Shown here: piece after piece, positions 42,949 to 51,815 of the stretch
How the letters are laid out: each line of letters begins with the position of its first letter
Position numbering within the stretch: position 1 is the first letter of the stretch
Origin: Bradyrhizobium erythrophlei
GTDB taxonomy: Bacteria > Pseudomonadota > Alphaproteobacteria > Rhizobiales > Xanthobacteraceae
Assembly: GCF_900129425.1 (NCBI RefSeq)
Contig: NZ_LT670817.1
Span: forward strand, 4,278,001 to 4,342,000
DNA length: 64,000 nucleotides
Direction of reading: 5' to 3'
Position numbers and translations under genes: made by a program
Notes under the pieces: model-generated
Told to the model about the DNA's origin: nothing
Seen by the model: only the letters and a program-made list of their open reading frames with translations
Database searches by the model: none

Positions 42949-44088
42949 ATGAACCCACGGGTAGCAACACTGGCAGCATTGTGCCGAGAGATCGCTATAC
43001 CTGCTTCGGTTCTTGCGTGGCTCGCTGCGGTTGGTTCGGCTGGATTCGATAACACTGGCGCTGCGCCAATCGTTGACAGCCTCGCACCGTCTCTTCCCGC
43101 TGCCACCAAGTTCGCCGACAAACCACCGGTGAACGCGTTAGGTACCGCCAATGTCGCGGCTGCCAGCAGATCGATGACGGCGGCTGCCGCCGTCGACGCC
43201 ACGCCGGCCTCGCGTGAGTCGAAACCGATGGTTATAGCCGCGTTGACCGCTCCATCGGAAATGCTGAAGCCTGAAACACCGGATCATGCCGGTGAAACGA
43301 GCGCGGCGCCCAGAGAACCCGGCGATGCTAATCCGGCTGCCAGCCCAACCGAAGTTCTCGAAGAGTGCTTTGTCGCAGAAAACTGTATCGACCGTTACCT
43401 TTGGGCGCTTTACCAACGCGCGCCCAAGGAAGACAGCGTCAAAGTCCAAGAACAGAGAAAAGTGACGGTCAAGAAAAAGCGCAGACTGGTGACTGTCACG
43501 AAGACGTTTACGACACGTGCCGATGAAGATTTTTCCTGGAAGGATCCCAAGGCCGCCGACCGCGCCGGCATGCCCCTGGCAGACTACGTGATCGGAGGCA
43601 TGGATCGGGATTTCAAGTTGAAGCTCTTTCATCTGCTTTACGCAGCCGAGGAGGCAGGCCTGTCACCCGGCATCACCAGCGCCTTCCGCGATGATTATCG
43701 CCAATCGATTGCAAGCGGCCTCAAGGCGGCAAACGACAGGTCCTATCATGGAGGTAGCTCCCGTGGAGGGTATGGCCACGGGCTTGCGGCGGATATCGTG
43801 AGCGTCAATGGCGCGACACGAGCGCAGCGATTGACTTCCACCGAGACTCTTTGGAATTGGGTCGATGCGCATGGCAAGGAGTTTGGAATCGGACGCCCTT
43901 ATCTGGATCGAGATCCCCCACACGTCGCACCGATCGACGGCAAGGAATATGCGGATCACCATCCCGGAATGAAAGCCCGACAGGCGGGATCGGCAGCGAA
44001 GACACGCCACCAACTGGCGATGCGAGACGAGCGCCGCGCGGCAAAACATACGAGAACAGCAAGATCGTCGAAGGTGAGAACGATCTGA
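42949..44088 (+). CDS. Peptidoglycan peptidase, M15/D-Ala-D-Ala-carboxypeptidase-like
   Basis: 379 residues. A signal or membrane anchor (about residues 15-36, IAIPASVLAWLAAVG) precedes a long Ala/Pro-rich linker and a C-terminal catalytic domain. SAFRDDYRQSI, GGSSRGGYGHGLAADIVSV and GRPYLDRDPPHVAPIDG give the His, Asp and His expected for a zinc M15-like peptidase. The domain is frequent in Bradyrhizobium. GGAG precedes the ATG at 42949; a TTG five codons earlier is less likely. It converges on an L,D-transpeptidase, so both probably act on the wall. Confidence 0.82.
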   Translation: MNPRVATLAALCREIAIPASVLAWLAAVGSAGFDNTGAAPIVDSLAPSLPAATKFADKPPVNALGTANVAAASRSMTAAAAVDATPASRESKPMVIAALTAPSEMLKPETPDHAGETSAAPREPGDANPAASPTEVLEECFVAENCIDRYLWALYQRAPKEDSVKVQEQRKVTVKKKRRLVTVTKTFTTRADEDFSWKDPKAADRAGMPLADYVIGGMDRDFKLKLFHLLYAAEEAGLSPGITSAFRDDYRQSIASGLKAANDRSYHGGSSRGGYGHGLAADIVSVNGATRAQRLTSTETLWNWVDAHGKEFGIGRPYLDRDPPHVAPIDGKEYADHHPGMKARQAGSAAKTRHQLAMRDERRAAKHTRTARSSKVRTI

Positions 44089-44212
44089 CCAACCTGATGA
44101 GCGGAAGTTGGCGCGGGAACAATAATTCAAGCGAGCGAATGTGCGCTCTCGCGCGTAACGGACTCAACTCGAACTTCGCGCCGCCACGTCCGGCACCCGT
44201 TGAAGCGAAAGG

Positions 44213-45700
44213 TCACCAGGTGGAAAATGGGCTCCAGGATGGAGATCGCCACTCGCGCGGGCGCACGTAACTGAATTCGGCTCCCGGCGGATCGCGTCGC
44301 CGGTTCTTGATGCCGCCTTGCGGCTCGCCGCTCAACAGCACCACGAAATCCGTGCCTTTGCCGGTCTCGGAACTCAACGCCTCATCGGTGACGATCAGGG
44401 AAGACCGCGGTGCTATCCCGGCGATGCGATCCAATGCGTCTTGTGGAATGACAATCCGGTCGAGCGCGCTCTTGGCGCTGGCTGGCCCCGCCATCATCGG
44501 CTCGGCATCGTGGTCGGTCCTGCGCGCCGGGCCTTTCGACTCGGGCACGCCGTCAAGCGAACGCCCGTGCTCCAAGGAGACGACGCTCCATCGCAGCTTG
44601 GTCCCACCCTCGGTCCGTTCCATGGCGGTAAAGATATGCGTGCCGATCGGACGATCCGGATCCAGGATCGTCACCGGAATATCCAGCACGGGCTCAAAGC
44701 CTTGCCGGACATAAAGCCTCTGCGTCTTGCGGCTAATCAGCATCGATACCGGCTCGAACTCGCGCATGACCTGACGCGCCGCCTCGGCCGCGGCGACCCG
44801 CGCCGTCTCCGCGCTTGCAATCGCTTCACGCGTTGCCGTGACGGCGTCGAGTTTCGGCTGCAGTTCCGCTTTTGCGGCATCCAATTGGGTCTGCGACTCG
44901 GCAACCTTGGCGACAGCCTGTGCCTTTTCGCTTTCAGCCTGTTCGTTTGCCTCCCCCGGGATTGCGGAGCCAAGCTTCGCCTCGGCGGCCGCCAATAGCG
45001 CGTCGGCCCTTCGCTTTTGGCTTTCCGCGACACGTACCGGGGCCATGGCCTGCACAGACTCCCGGAAGGCGGCCCCGGCGGCCAGTCTGGCTTGTTCCGC
45101 CTTCTTCGCCGCCTCATTCGCGTCCGCAAGAAGGGCAGCAGCCTTGGCGCCGTCACCCGGCTTCGCCTCAAACAGAACCGGATGGGCTATCTGGATGGGC
45201 GCCACATCGATCGGTGCCACGATTACCCGCAAGCCCATCTGGGTCATGTCGAACAGGCGCTCAGCGAAGTCGAAGGGCATCCGAACGCATCCATGAGACG
45301 CCGGATATCCCGGCAGAGGTCCGCCGTGGAGCGCGATGCCTGACCAGGTGAGGCGTTGCATATTTGGCATGAAGGCATCGTCGTACAGGTTCGAGTGGTG
45401 ATCCGCATCCTTTTGGATGACACTGAAGATCCCGGCGGGCGTCTCGCGTCCCTTCTGGCCGCTCGACACCGGCGCCCGGAGGATCCAGCCATTCGCGTCA
45501 TAGATGGTGATCCGCTGGCTCTGGAGCGAAACAATCGCCATGATCGGCTCGCCAGCGGCGCGCGATTCGATGGACTCGACCAGGCGTTCGCTGCGGCGCT
45601 CTTTCGCACTCGCATGACTTCCGGCCGCGGTGAGCGCGGCCAGAACCGCAATGGCAAGATAGACCGATCGGGGCCTGGCCCGCTCGCGTTTCAAGTTCAC
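44213..45700 (-). CDS. L,D-transpeptidase (YkuD) with C-terminal extension
   Basis: 495 residues. GTG start at 45700 with GAGG upstream; a longer frame from 45769 is less likely. A signal anchor (about 12-31) is followed by a YkuD domain with IALHGG (His125) and YPASHGCVRM (His136, Cys138), the catalytic Cys of L,D-transpeptidases. After a 110-residue Ala/Glu coiled coil, a second region (MLISRKTQRLYVRQGFEPVL, PIGTHIFTAMERTEGG) looks like a second, degenerate YkuD-like half without a SHGC motif. It makes 3-3 cross-links or anchors proteins to peptidoglycan. Confidence 0.88.
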   Translation of the reverse strand: MNLKRERARPRSVYLAIAVLAALTAAGSHASAKERRSERLVESIESRAAGEPIMAIVSLQSQRITIYDANGWILRAPVSSGQKGRETPAGIFSVIQKDADHHSNLYDDAFMPNMQRLTWSGIALHGGPLPGYPASHGCVRMPFDFAERLFDMTQMGLRVIVAPIDVAPIQIAHPVLFEAKPGDGAKAAALLADANEAAKKAEQARLAAGAAFRESVQAMAPVRVAESQKRRADALLAAAEAKLGSAIPGEANEQAESEKAQAVAKVAESQTQLDAAKAELQPKLDAVTATREAIASAETARVAAAEAARQVMREFEPVSMLISRKTQRLYVRQGFEPVLDIPVTILDPDRPIGTHIFTAMERTEGGTKLRWSVVSLEHGRSLDGVPESKGPARRTDHDAEPMMAGPASAKSALDRIVIPQDALDRIAGIAPRSSLIVTDEALSSETGKGTDFVVLLSGEPQGGIKNRRRDPPGAEFSYVRPREWRSPSWSPFSTW

Positions 45701-45967
45701 GAAACGAAACCTCGTTGATCGGGGTTGAAGCGCTCGTGCATAATGGCATCGAGCTTCTGCCGTTCGCAACTGAAATAGGCCTCACGTCATGTCGCGGCTA
45801 TCTGTTTCAAGCCAATCACGTTCAAACCGATCATGCGAGACCCTTCCCATGCGCCGTACTTGCCGCAGGCGTGAAATCGGCGCCCTCACCTCTCATCGTC
45901 GTCGCGGACGTCCAGCCAGGAGCCATCGCCGGGTTGAGCGGCGACGGCTTTCGATGACGTCGCTGGC
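45701..45967. other. Intergenic region between two minus-strand genes
   Basis: No gene recognised. The promoter of the L,D-transpeptidase gene is expected here. Confidence 0.3.
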
Positions 45968-46357
45968 TTACAGGTGCGCTGGCCGCCGCGATTGCGCGAT
46001 CAGGAAGTATCCGCTTCCGACCGCCCCGAAAAGATAGATCAGCACAGTGGACCACCCCAAGGCGTTCGCCGTGCCGGCCAAGGTGCCGATAGTTGCCACG
46101 ACGAGATTTACGACGTCACCTACGAGGCCGCCGATCAGCACCGTGCGCACGGCGGATTCGTCACGCAAGTCCCTGGCGAGCCAAAGGATCACGCCCAAGG
46201 TCAGCAACGCCCCGCCGAATAGTCGCCCGAGCAGCGCCAGGGCGGGCGAGTGTTCAATACCGTAGATGGCCAGAACCTGATCCGGGGCCAGCACAAAGCC
46301 GACGCCGAAGAAGAAGGAGAGAGCGGCGAGGATCGTGAAAAACATTCTGATCGTCAT
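45968..46357 (-). CDS. Small four-helix membrane protein
   Basis: 129 residues with GGGAGG before the ATG. Four hydrophobic segments are visible (MFFTILAALSFFFGVGFVLA, LLGRLFGGALLTLGVILWLA, LIGGLVGDVVNLVVATIGTL, STVLIYLFGAVGSGYFLI), resembling DUF4345-type membrane proteins. Function unknown. Confidence 0.8.
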   Translation of the reverse strand: MTIRMFFTILAALSFFFGVGFVLAPDQVLAIYGIEHSPALALLGRLFGGALLTLGVILWLARDLRDESAVRTVLIGGLVGDVVNLVVATIGTLAGTANALGWSTVLIYLFGAVGSGYFLIAQSRRPAHL

Positions 46358-46540
46358 GATGATGCCTCCCTAAGCCTCTCGCCGAAGGCGAAATGCCGAC
46401 GGCCTTTGCCAATTTAGCACGGCCATGGGCGCCCCGACGGTCTAACCCGAACGGGTTAATCCGGAAGGTCCCGCCAGGGTGAACAGACAAGTGCTATCGT
46501 AGCTCCATTGTGCGTGTTGCGTTCGGCACAATAAGCCCCC

Positions 46541-46579
46541 AACGGCCCCAGCACCCCCACCCCCCGCGCTGGGGCCGTT
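46541..46579. terminator. Strong hairpin with 12-bp perfect stem
   Basis: AACGGCCCCAGC pairs perfectly with GCTGGGGCCGTT around a 15-base C-rich loop, 71 bp before the small gene at 46650. There is no T-tract on the plus side. It may be a bidirectional terminator or a stable mRNA leader. Confidence 0.5.
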
Positions 46580-46649
46580 TACTTGGCTGGGGGGATCACA
46601 ATGAGGGATGCCCGGGCCCGGTCGGCGTCGGGATGGCCACGGCGGTGGA

Positions 46650-46922
46650 ATGGCTATGCAGTTCACCCGCATCGTTAATCCCGTCGCGGACATGGAAATA
46701 TGGAACGCGAGCAGCGACGGCTTTTCCTTCGTGATCAGTCATGAGAGCCGCGACGGTCCCGGCTTTCACGGACCGCCCGGCTATGTGGCATCGTGGCGCT
46801 CGTTCTCTCGGAATCCGGGCGCCATCAGGGTGTGCGGATCGCCCTTTAAAACGCTTACCGAGGCCGAACAAGCCTGCAACGCCATGCTGGAATACCTGAC
46901 GGCAAAGCTCGAGGAGGAATGA
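46650..46922 (+). CDS. Small conserved hypothetical protein
   Basis: 90 residues from ATG 46650 (or 46656). GGTGGA lies just upstream. The sequence MQFTRIVNPVADMEIWNA, FSFVISHESRDGPGFHGPPG and GSPFKTLTEAEQACNAML is compact and looks like a real soluble protein. I recall close relatives in Bradyrhizobium. No family name is known to me. A hairpin follows at 46953. Confidence 0.65.
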   Translation: MAMQFTRIVNPVADMEIWNASSDGFSFVISHESRDGPGFHGPPGYVASWRSFSRNPGAIRVCGSPFKTLTEAEQACNAMLEYLTAKLEEE

Positions 46923-46952
46923 CCTTGGGAGGCCGCGTGACAGATGAAAAAG

Positions 46953-46974
46953 CCCGCCGGCGTGAACCGGCGGG
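46953..46974. terminator. Terminator-like hairpin downstream of the 46650 gene
   Basis: CCCGCCGG and CCGGCGGG form a perfect 8-bp stem with a 6-base loop, flanked by AAAAAG on the left and TTG on the right. Confidence 0.6.
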
Positions 46975-47056
46975 TTGAATTGCCGGCCACAGATCTCCAT
47001 GGCCCGCAATGAGCGCGTTCGGCGCTGATGCGCTCGGAATCTACGGCGTGCCGGTC

Positions 47057-47395
47057 TTATGGTTGAGCACCACCAACGCCGGCCCCAGCCCCGACGTAAA
47101 AGCCGGTCCATGGGCGAGTCGAAGGTAGCGGCGATTTGGGAGGAGACGAGATTGGCAGGCTGGCCGAATGTTCGGACGCATAAGTTGCTGCTGCCGAGAG
47201 TGGCAGCGCCCCCGGGGCGGATCCCCGATCAGACCGAGTTTTAGTCGAGATATGTTTGCTGCCTTTTGCACCGTGGTCAGGTGACGACGTCTCTTGCGAA
47301 CCACCGGAAGCGGAACCTGGGGCCGGCGCTTCACCAGCGATGCTGCTGGACACCATGAGTGGAATTATAGCTAATCCGAAAAGTGCACGACGCAT
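47057..47395 (-). pseudogene. Truncated secreted protein, possible porin start
   Basis: 112 residues with a signal peptide (MRRALFGLAIIPLMVSSSIA) and a Ser/Pro-rich linker ending RPWTGFYVGAGAGVGGAQP. WTGFYVGAGAG matches the first strand of Omp25-like barrels, but a stop follows, and a frame shift there would read PALVVLNHKTGTP-stop. It may be a truncated porin gene or a short genuine protein. Confidence 0.45.
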
Positions 47396-47798
47396 GATAG
47401 ACAGTCCTCTTTGCCGGACCTCCCCTAACGGAGATTTGGGTCAAGAATGTGAGAGACGGTAGGGCGTCAGGCGTTCATCATTCCGCATTTGGTTACGTGC
47501 CAATGAGTCCACGTCCTGGGGTCACCAACCCTTCCGCTCAATGCCGAATGTCGTTGCAATCAGCGCATGCTCGGTTTTCACGCCCCCGCCTCCGGGCTTT
47601 CGACCACAGGAGTCCGAGCGTCCAGCTCCGGTGTGGCCAAGTCGCTTTCGGGTATCAACTAATTGGTTGACGGCGCTAGCGGCGCATGTCTAGATTTTCA
47701 CAAACAGGGAGACGGCGCTTGGACATCAGTCCAATTCAAGCGTCAGCCGATCAGGCTTGCCAGCCCGTTTCCGGGCGGCGGATAATAAAGGATCGTAC
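47396..47798. other. Divergent promoter region
   Basis: 403 bp between a minus-strand fragment and the tct operon. No gene seen; the tct operon promoter should lie here. No regulator gene is adjacent. Confidence 0.3.
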
Positions 47799-48824
47799 GT
47801 GAAATATTCAGGTTTCCGCTCGACATTTTTGCTCTCCACCATCGTCGTTGGCCTCTTGTCCTTGCTGATGTCCCCGCCGGCCCTGGCGGCCGATTGGAAG
47901 CCGACGCGGCCGATCAATCTGATCGTACCCTGGGCAGCAGGCGGATCGACCGACCAGATCACCCGTCTGGTGGCCAGCGAGATGGAGAAGCCGCTCGGTC
48001 AGACCATCGTGATCATCAACCAGCCCGGCGCATCCGGCTCGATCGGTACGCGCAGCGCTTTGGAGGCTCCGAAAGACGGTTATACCTGGACAGCAGGCGC
48101 GGCCCAGGATCTCGGCGCTTACCAGACGTTGGGGTCGCTCAACTCTTCGATCACCGACTGGCACCTGTTTCTGAGCGTTGCCAATGTGCAGGTTATCGGC
48201 GTCGGTCCCAATACGCCCTATCAGAGCGCCAAGGAACTGCTGGACGCCATGAAGGCGCAGCCCGGCAAGATTTCGGTGGCGACAGCCGGTGTGACCTCCG
48301 CTGGCCATAACGCCATGGAGCTGATCGCCAAGGTGGCCGGCGTCAAATATCGTCACGTGACATACGACGGGGGCAATCCCGCGGTCGTAGCTACTGTCGC
48401 CGGCGAAACCGAAGTCACTACCCAACTGGCCGTCGAAGAGGCCGACATGATCCGGGGCAAGCGGCTTCGTCCGCTGGCGACCGTCAGCAACAAGCCGCTC
48501 GAACTCGACGGGTACGGAACGATCCCGCCATTGTCGGACACCCTTCCGGGTTTCTCGGCGCCGACAAACTATTTCGGCATTTTCATTCCCAAGGGCGTCC
48601 CGGACGACGTTGTCGCCACGGTGCAGAAGATCTGGATTGAAAACGTCTCCAAGAGCGACGTGTTGAAGAAGTACGCGGTCTCGCGCGGCGCACTGTTCGC
48701 GCCGGTCTACGGCGAAGCGGCGCAGAAGGCGGCGTTCCCGGCGGTGCAGGCCAATGCGTGGCTGCTTTTCGACAGCGGCAAAGCCAAAGTGTCGCCGGAC
48801 ACGGTCGGTGTTCCGAGGCCTTAG
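47799..48824 (+). CDS. tctC: Tripartite tricarboxylate transporter substrate-binding protein
   Basis: 341-residue periplasmic receptor (Bug family). The signal peptide (FLLSTIVVGLLSLLMSPPA) is cleaved near ALAADW. Landmarks are INLIVPWAAGGSTDQITRLV, VVIINQPGASGSIG and KISVATAGVTSAGHNAMELI. The GTG start at 47799 with AAAGGA is preferred over an ATG at 47757 because it begins the signal sequence. It is the first gene of a five-gene operon. The ligand is not fixed by sequence, but the downstream enzymes suggest a sugar acid or similar hydroxy acid. Confidence 0.92.
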   Translation: MKYSGFRSTFLLSTIVVGLLSLLMSPPALAADWKPTRPINLIVPWAAGGSTDQITRLVASEMEKPLGQTIVIINQPGASGSIGTRSALEAPKDGYTWTAGAAQDLGAYQTLGSLNSSITDWHLFLSVANVQVIGVGPNTPYQSAKELLDAMKAQPGKISVATAGVTSAGHNAMELIAKVAGVKYRHVTYDGGNPAVVATVAGETEVTTQLAVEEADMIRGKRLRPLATVSNKPLELDGYGTIPPLSDTLPGFSAPTNYFGIFIPKGVPDDVVATVQKIWIENVSKSDVLKKYAVSRGALFAPVYGEAAQKAAFPAVQANAWLLFDSGKAKVSPDTVGVPRP

Positions 48825-48846
48825 TAACTTTTTCGGAATCGCGTTG

Positions 48847-49404
48847 ATGTCTTTGCCCGAGCAGGCGTCCTCCACATCATCCGAGCATCCAGAAACCGTC
48901 GTCGGGCAGCGCACCGATCTTCTGTCGGCGATCGGCTGGATGACGTTGGGGATGGCAATTCTGATCGGATCGGTGATGATGGACCGGCTCGAAGATCAGG
49001 ACATCAATCCCTACACGATCCCCGGGCTGCTGCCGGGCTTGCTCGGCATTGCCATGATGATCCTCGGCGCGCTGCTTGCGCTTCGCAGTTGGCGTGCACC
49101 TCCCTCTCGTCCGGCAAAGACCGTCGATCCATCGACAAGCCAGGCCGGGCGCAAGCGTCTGGCGCTGGTGCTCGGCCTCTGCCTCGCGTTCGGCGTGGGT
49201 CTGGTGGGGCATGGTTTGCCATTCTGGCTTGCCGTCGTCATCTTTGTGACGGCGTCGATTCTCTCCCTGCAATATCAGCAGCGGCTGGCGACCGAGTCCC
49301 CCATAAAGCTGCGCCAGTTTGCCGCCGCGACCGCGATCGGTCTCGGCGCGGGCATCGCAATCACGATCATTTTCCAGGACTTCTTCCTGGTCCATCTGCC
49401 CTAA
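48847..49404 (+). CDS. tctB: Tripartite tricarboxylate transporter small membrane subunit
   Basis: 185 residues with four membrane helices (AIGWMTLGMAILIGSVMM, GLLGIAMMILGALLALR, LALVLGLCLAFGVGLVG, AATAIGLGAGIAITIIF), typical of TctB. It begins 22 bp after tctC and ends 16 bp before tctA. The ATG at 48847 is used; the ribosome-binding site is weak. Confidence 0.88.
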   Translation: MSLPEQASSTSSEHPETVVGQRTDLLSAIGWMTLGMAILIGSVMMDRLEDQDINPYTIPGLLPGLLGIAMMILGALLALRSWRAPPSRPAKTVDPSTSQAGRKRLALVLGLCLAFGVGLVGHGLPFWLAVVIFVTASILSLQYQQRLATESPIKLRQFAAATAIGLGAGIAITIIFQDFFLVHLP

Positions 49405-49420
49405 GTCGACAGATCGCATC

Positions 49421-50956
49421 ATGCTGAACGGTCTTTCGCAACTTGGCCATGCCTATCTGAGCATTCTCAATGTCGCCTCGCTCTCCTTTGGCCTCGGTGG
49501 AGCGCTGCTCGGCATCATGGTGGGCTGCCTGCCTGGCCTTTCCGCCACGCTTTGCATCGCGCTGCTCACCACGCTCACCATCAAGTTGCCGCCCAACGAC
49601 GCCATCCTCATTCTGATCTGTTCCTACGTCGGTACGCTTTACGGCGGCTCGCGGACGGCGATCCTGCTCAACATTCCCGGCACCGCGGCCAACGCTGCCT
49701 CCTGTGCCGACGGTCACGCGCTGGCGCTGCGCGGCGAGGCCGGACGCGCCATCGGCATAGCAACCTCGGGCGCGTTTAGCGGCACGTTGTTCGGTGTGCT
49801 GTGTCTCGCGGCGTTTACGCCGGTGCTCGCGGAGGTCTCACTCTCGTTCGGTGCCTATGAATTCTTCTGGCTCGCGCTGCTCGGCGTTGCCATGTCCGGC
49901 AGCATCGTCGGCAACGATCCGCTCAAGGGCTGGTTGATGGGCGTGCTCGGCCTTTTCGTCGCGCAAATCGGTCAAGAAGGACTTTACGCCTACGATCGAT
50001 TTACGTTCGGATGGAGCCAGCTTTCGGGCGGCATTTCGCTGATCCCCGCGCTGATCGGAGCGTTCGGCTTCGCGGAGGTTCTCACGACGCTCGCCGATCC
50101 GGTCGGACGCAAGGTGGTCGAGATGCAGGACTCGGTCCTGCCGCGATTTCGCGAAGTTGCCCAGTATTGGCGTACCGTACTGCGGTCCGGCGTGATCGGC
50201 GTGCTGACCGGCCTGATGCCGGGCGTAGGCGAAGATGCCGGCGCCTGGATGTCCTATGCCGCGGCCAAGGCCGTCAGCAAAGAGCGTGAGCAGTTCGGCA
50301 AGGGATCGATCGACGGCCTTATGGCAGCCGAGACCGGTGACATGGCCTCGATCCCCGGCCACATCATTCCGGCGCTGGCGCTCGGTATTCCCGGATCTGC
50401 GCCCTCGGCGGTTCTGATGGCCGCGATGATCATTCACGGCATCCAGCCCGGGCCGATGCTGATGATCCAGCATCCGCAATTTATCTATGACGTCGTCGCC
50501 ATGACGTCGCTGGCGACTGTCAGCATCCTGGTATTCGGGCTGTTTCTGATCCGGCCACTGCTGCTGGTGCTGCGCGTCAAGCTTCACGTCTTGATGCCTA
50601 TCATTTTCGTGCTATGCACGGTCGGGGCCTTCGCCGGTGCGTCGCGGCTGTTTGATGTCTACTGCATGATGGCGATCGGAATCGGCGCGTTTTTGCTTCG
50701 CCGCAGAGGTTATCAGATGGCGCCGTTCGTGCTGGGGCTTGTGCTCGGCGGATTGCTGGACAAGAGTCTACGCCGGGGTTTGGTGTTGTCGGACGGCAGC
50801 CTTGAGCCGTTCTTCACCCGTCCAATCAGCCTCGGTCTGGCCACCGTCACCATCTTCATCCTGCTGTTGTACATTCCCGCGTTCAAGGCCGGGGCCTCGT
50901 CCCTCGCTGGAGCGGTCAGCGGGTGGATTCGCCACCTCATATTCCGTTCCGTCTGA
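49421..50956 (+). CDS. tctA: Tripartite tricarboxylate transporter large permease
   Basis: 511-residue permease with about twelve helices. TctA landmarks are GIMVGCLPGLSATLCIALL near the start (the first GLxxG loop), SYVGTLYGGSRTAILLNIPG, VGVxx-like GVLTGLMPGVGEDAGAWMSY (second loop) and ALGIPGSAPSAVLMAAMIIH. Normal length. It is co-transcribed with tctCB and couples uptake to ions. Confidence 0.95.
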   Translation: MLNGLSQLGHAYLSILNVASLSFGLGGALLGIMVGCLPGLSATLCIALLTTLTIKLPPNDAILILICSYVGTLYGGSRTAILLNIPGTAANAASCADGHALALRGEAGRAIGIATSGAFSGTLFGVLCLAAFTPVLAEVSLSFGAYEFFWLALLGVAMSGSIVGNDPLKGWLMGVLGLFVAQIGQEGLYAYDRFTFGWSQLSGGISLIPALIGAFGFAEVLTTLADPVGRKVVEMQDSVLPRFREVAQYWRTVLRSGVIGVLTGLMPGVGEDAGAWMSYAAAKAVSKEREQFGKGSIDGLMAAETGDMASIPGHIIPALALGIPGSAPSAVLMAAMIIHGIQPGPMLMIQHPQFIYDVVAMTSLATVSILVFGLFLIRPLLLVLRVKLHVLMPIIFVLCTVGAFAGASRLFDVYCMMAIGIGAFLLRRRGYQMAPFVLGLVLGGLLDKSLRRGLVLSDGSLEPFFTRPISLGLATVTIFILLLYIPAFKAGASSLAGAVSGWIRHLIFRSV

Positions 50957-50975
50957 ACATTCAGAGCTCCACGAA

Positions 50976-51815
50976 ATGCATATTGCCCTCTGCAATGAAG
51001 TTCTCGGCGATATGTCGCTGGAGCAGCAGTGCGAATACGCCGCGCGCCTTGGTTATGATGGGCTGGAGATCGCCCCTTTTACCCTTGCGGATGCGCCGGA
51101 GACCATATCCACGGCGGAGGCTGCGAGAATTCGCAGGACCGTACAGGCCTCGGGCCTTCGCGTCACAGGATTACACTGGCTGCTGGTCAAGCCCGAAGGT
51201 TTGTCGCTCACGGATCCGGACGCTGCGGTACGCGCGCGCACCATCGGCGTCATGGCCCGCATGACGGCCCTCTGCGCCGAACTCGGCGGTACGGTGCTGG
51301 TGCACGGCTCACCCAAACAACGGCAGATCGCGCCTAGCGACACCCATGCGGTCGCACTCGCCCGCGTGCACGACGGCCTGGCAAAGGTCGCACGCGCCGC
51401 CGCCGATGCCGGCGTCATCTATTGTATCGAGCCGCTGTCACGACGGGAAACGGCGATGCTGAACACCGTCGCGGAGGCGGCCGAGCTTGTGCGCGCGATC
51501 GATCATCCGCATCTCAGGACGATGATCGATTGCAGCGCCGCCGGCTTGACCGAAGCCGACGAGATTCCGGCGCTGATCGACCGCTGGCTGCCCACTGGTC
51601 TGATCGCCCATTTTCAAGTCAATGATCCGAACCGGCGGGCACCAGGTCAAGGCAACATGAAGTTCGCGCCCGTTCTGGCGGCTCTGAGGCGACACGGCTA
51701 TGATGGAACCATCGCGGTCGAGCCCTTCGATTATTTGCCCGACGGTCGCGGCGCGGCCGCCTTCGCCGTCGGATATTTGCGCGGTCTGCTGGAAGCGTTG
51801 CCTGAAACTCCATGA
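50976..51815 (+). CDS. Sugar phosphate isomerase/epimerase family TIM barrel
   Basis: 279-residue AP-endonuclease-2-like TIM barrel (xylose-isomerase-like). GYDGLEIAPFTLAD, CIEPLSRRETAML (Glu), MIDCSAAGL (Asp), IAHFQVNDPNR (His/Asp) and VEPFDYLPDG (Glu) supply the usual metal ligands. It starts 19 bp after tctA and its TGA overlaps the next ATG. It probably isomerises or epimerises the imported acid or a derivative. Confidence 0.88.
   Translation: MHIALCNEVLGDMSLEQQCEYAARLGYDGLEIAPFTLADAPETISTAEAARIRRTVQASGLRVTGLHWLLVKPEGLSLTDPDAAVRARTIGVMARMTALCAELGGTVLVHGSPKQRQIAPSDTHAVALARVHDGLAKVARAAADAGVIYCIEPLSRRETAMLNTVAEAAELVRAIDHPHLRTMIDCSAAGLTEADEIPALIDRWLPTGLIAHFQVNDPNRRAPGQGNMKFAPVLAALRRHGYDGTIAVEPFDYLPDGRGAAAFAVGYLRGLLEALPETP

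Noticed and set aside
47808..48914. 368-codon minus-strand frame over tctC
   Set aside because: Antisense shadow of the tctC gene.
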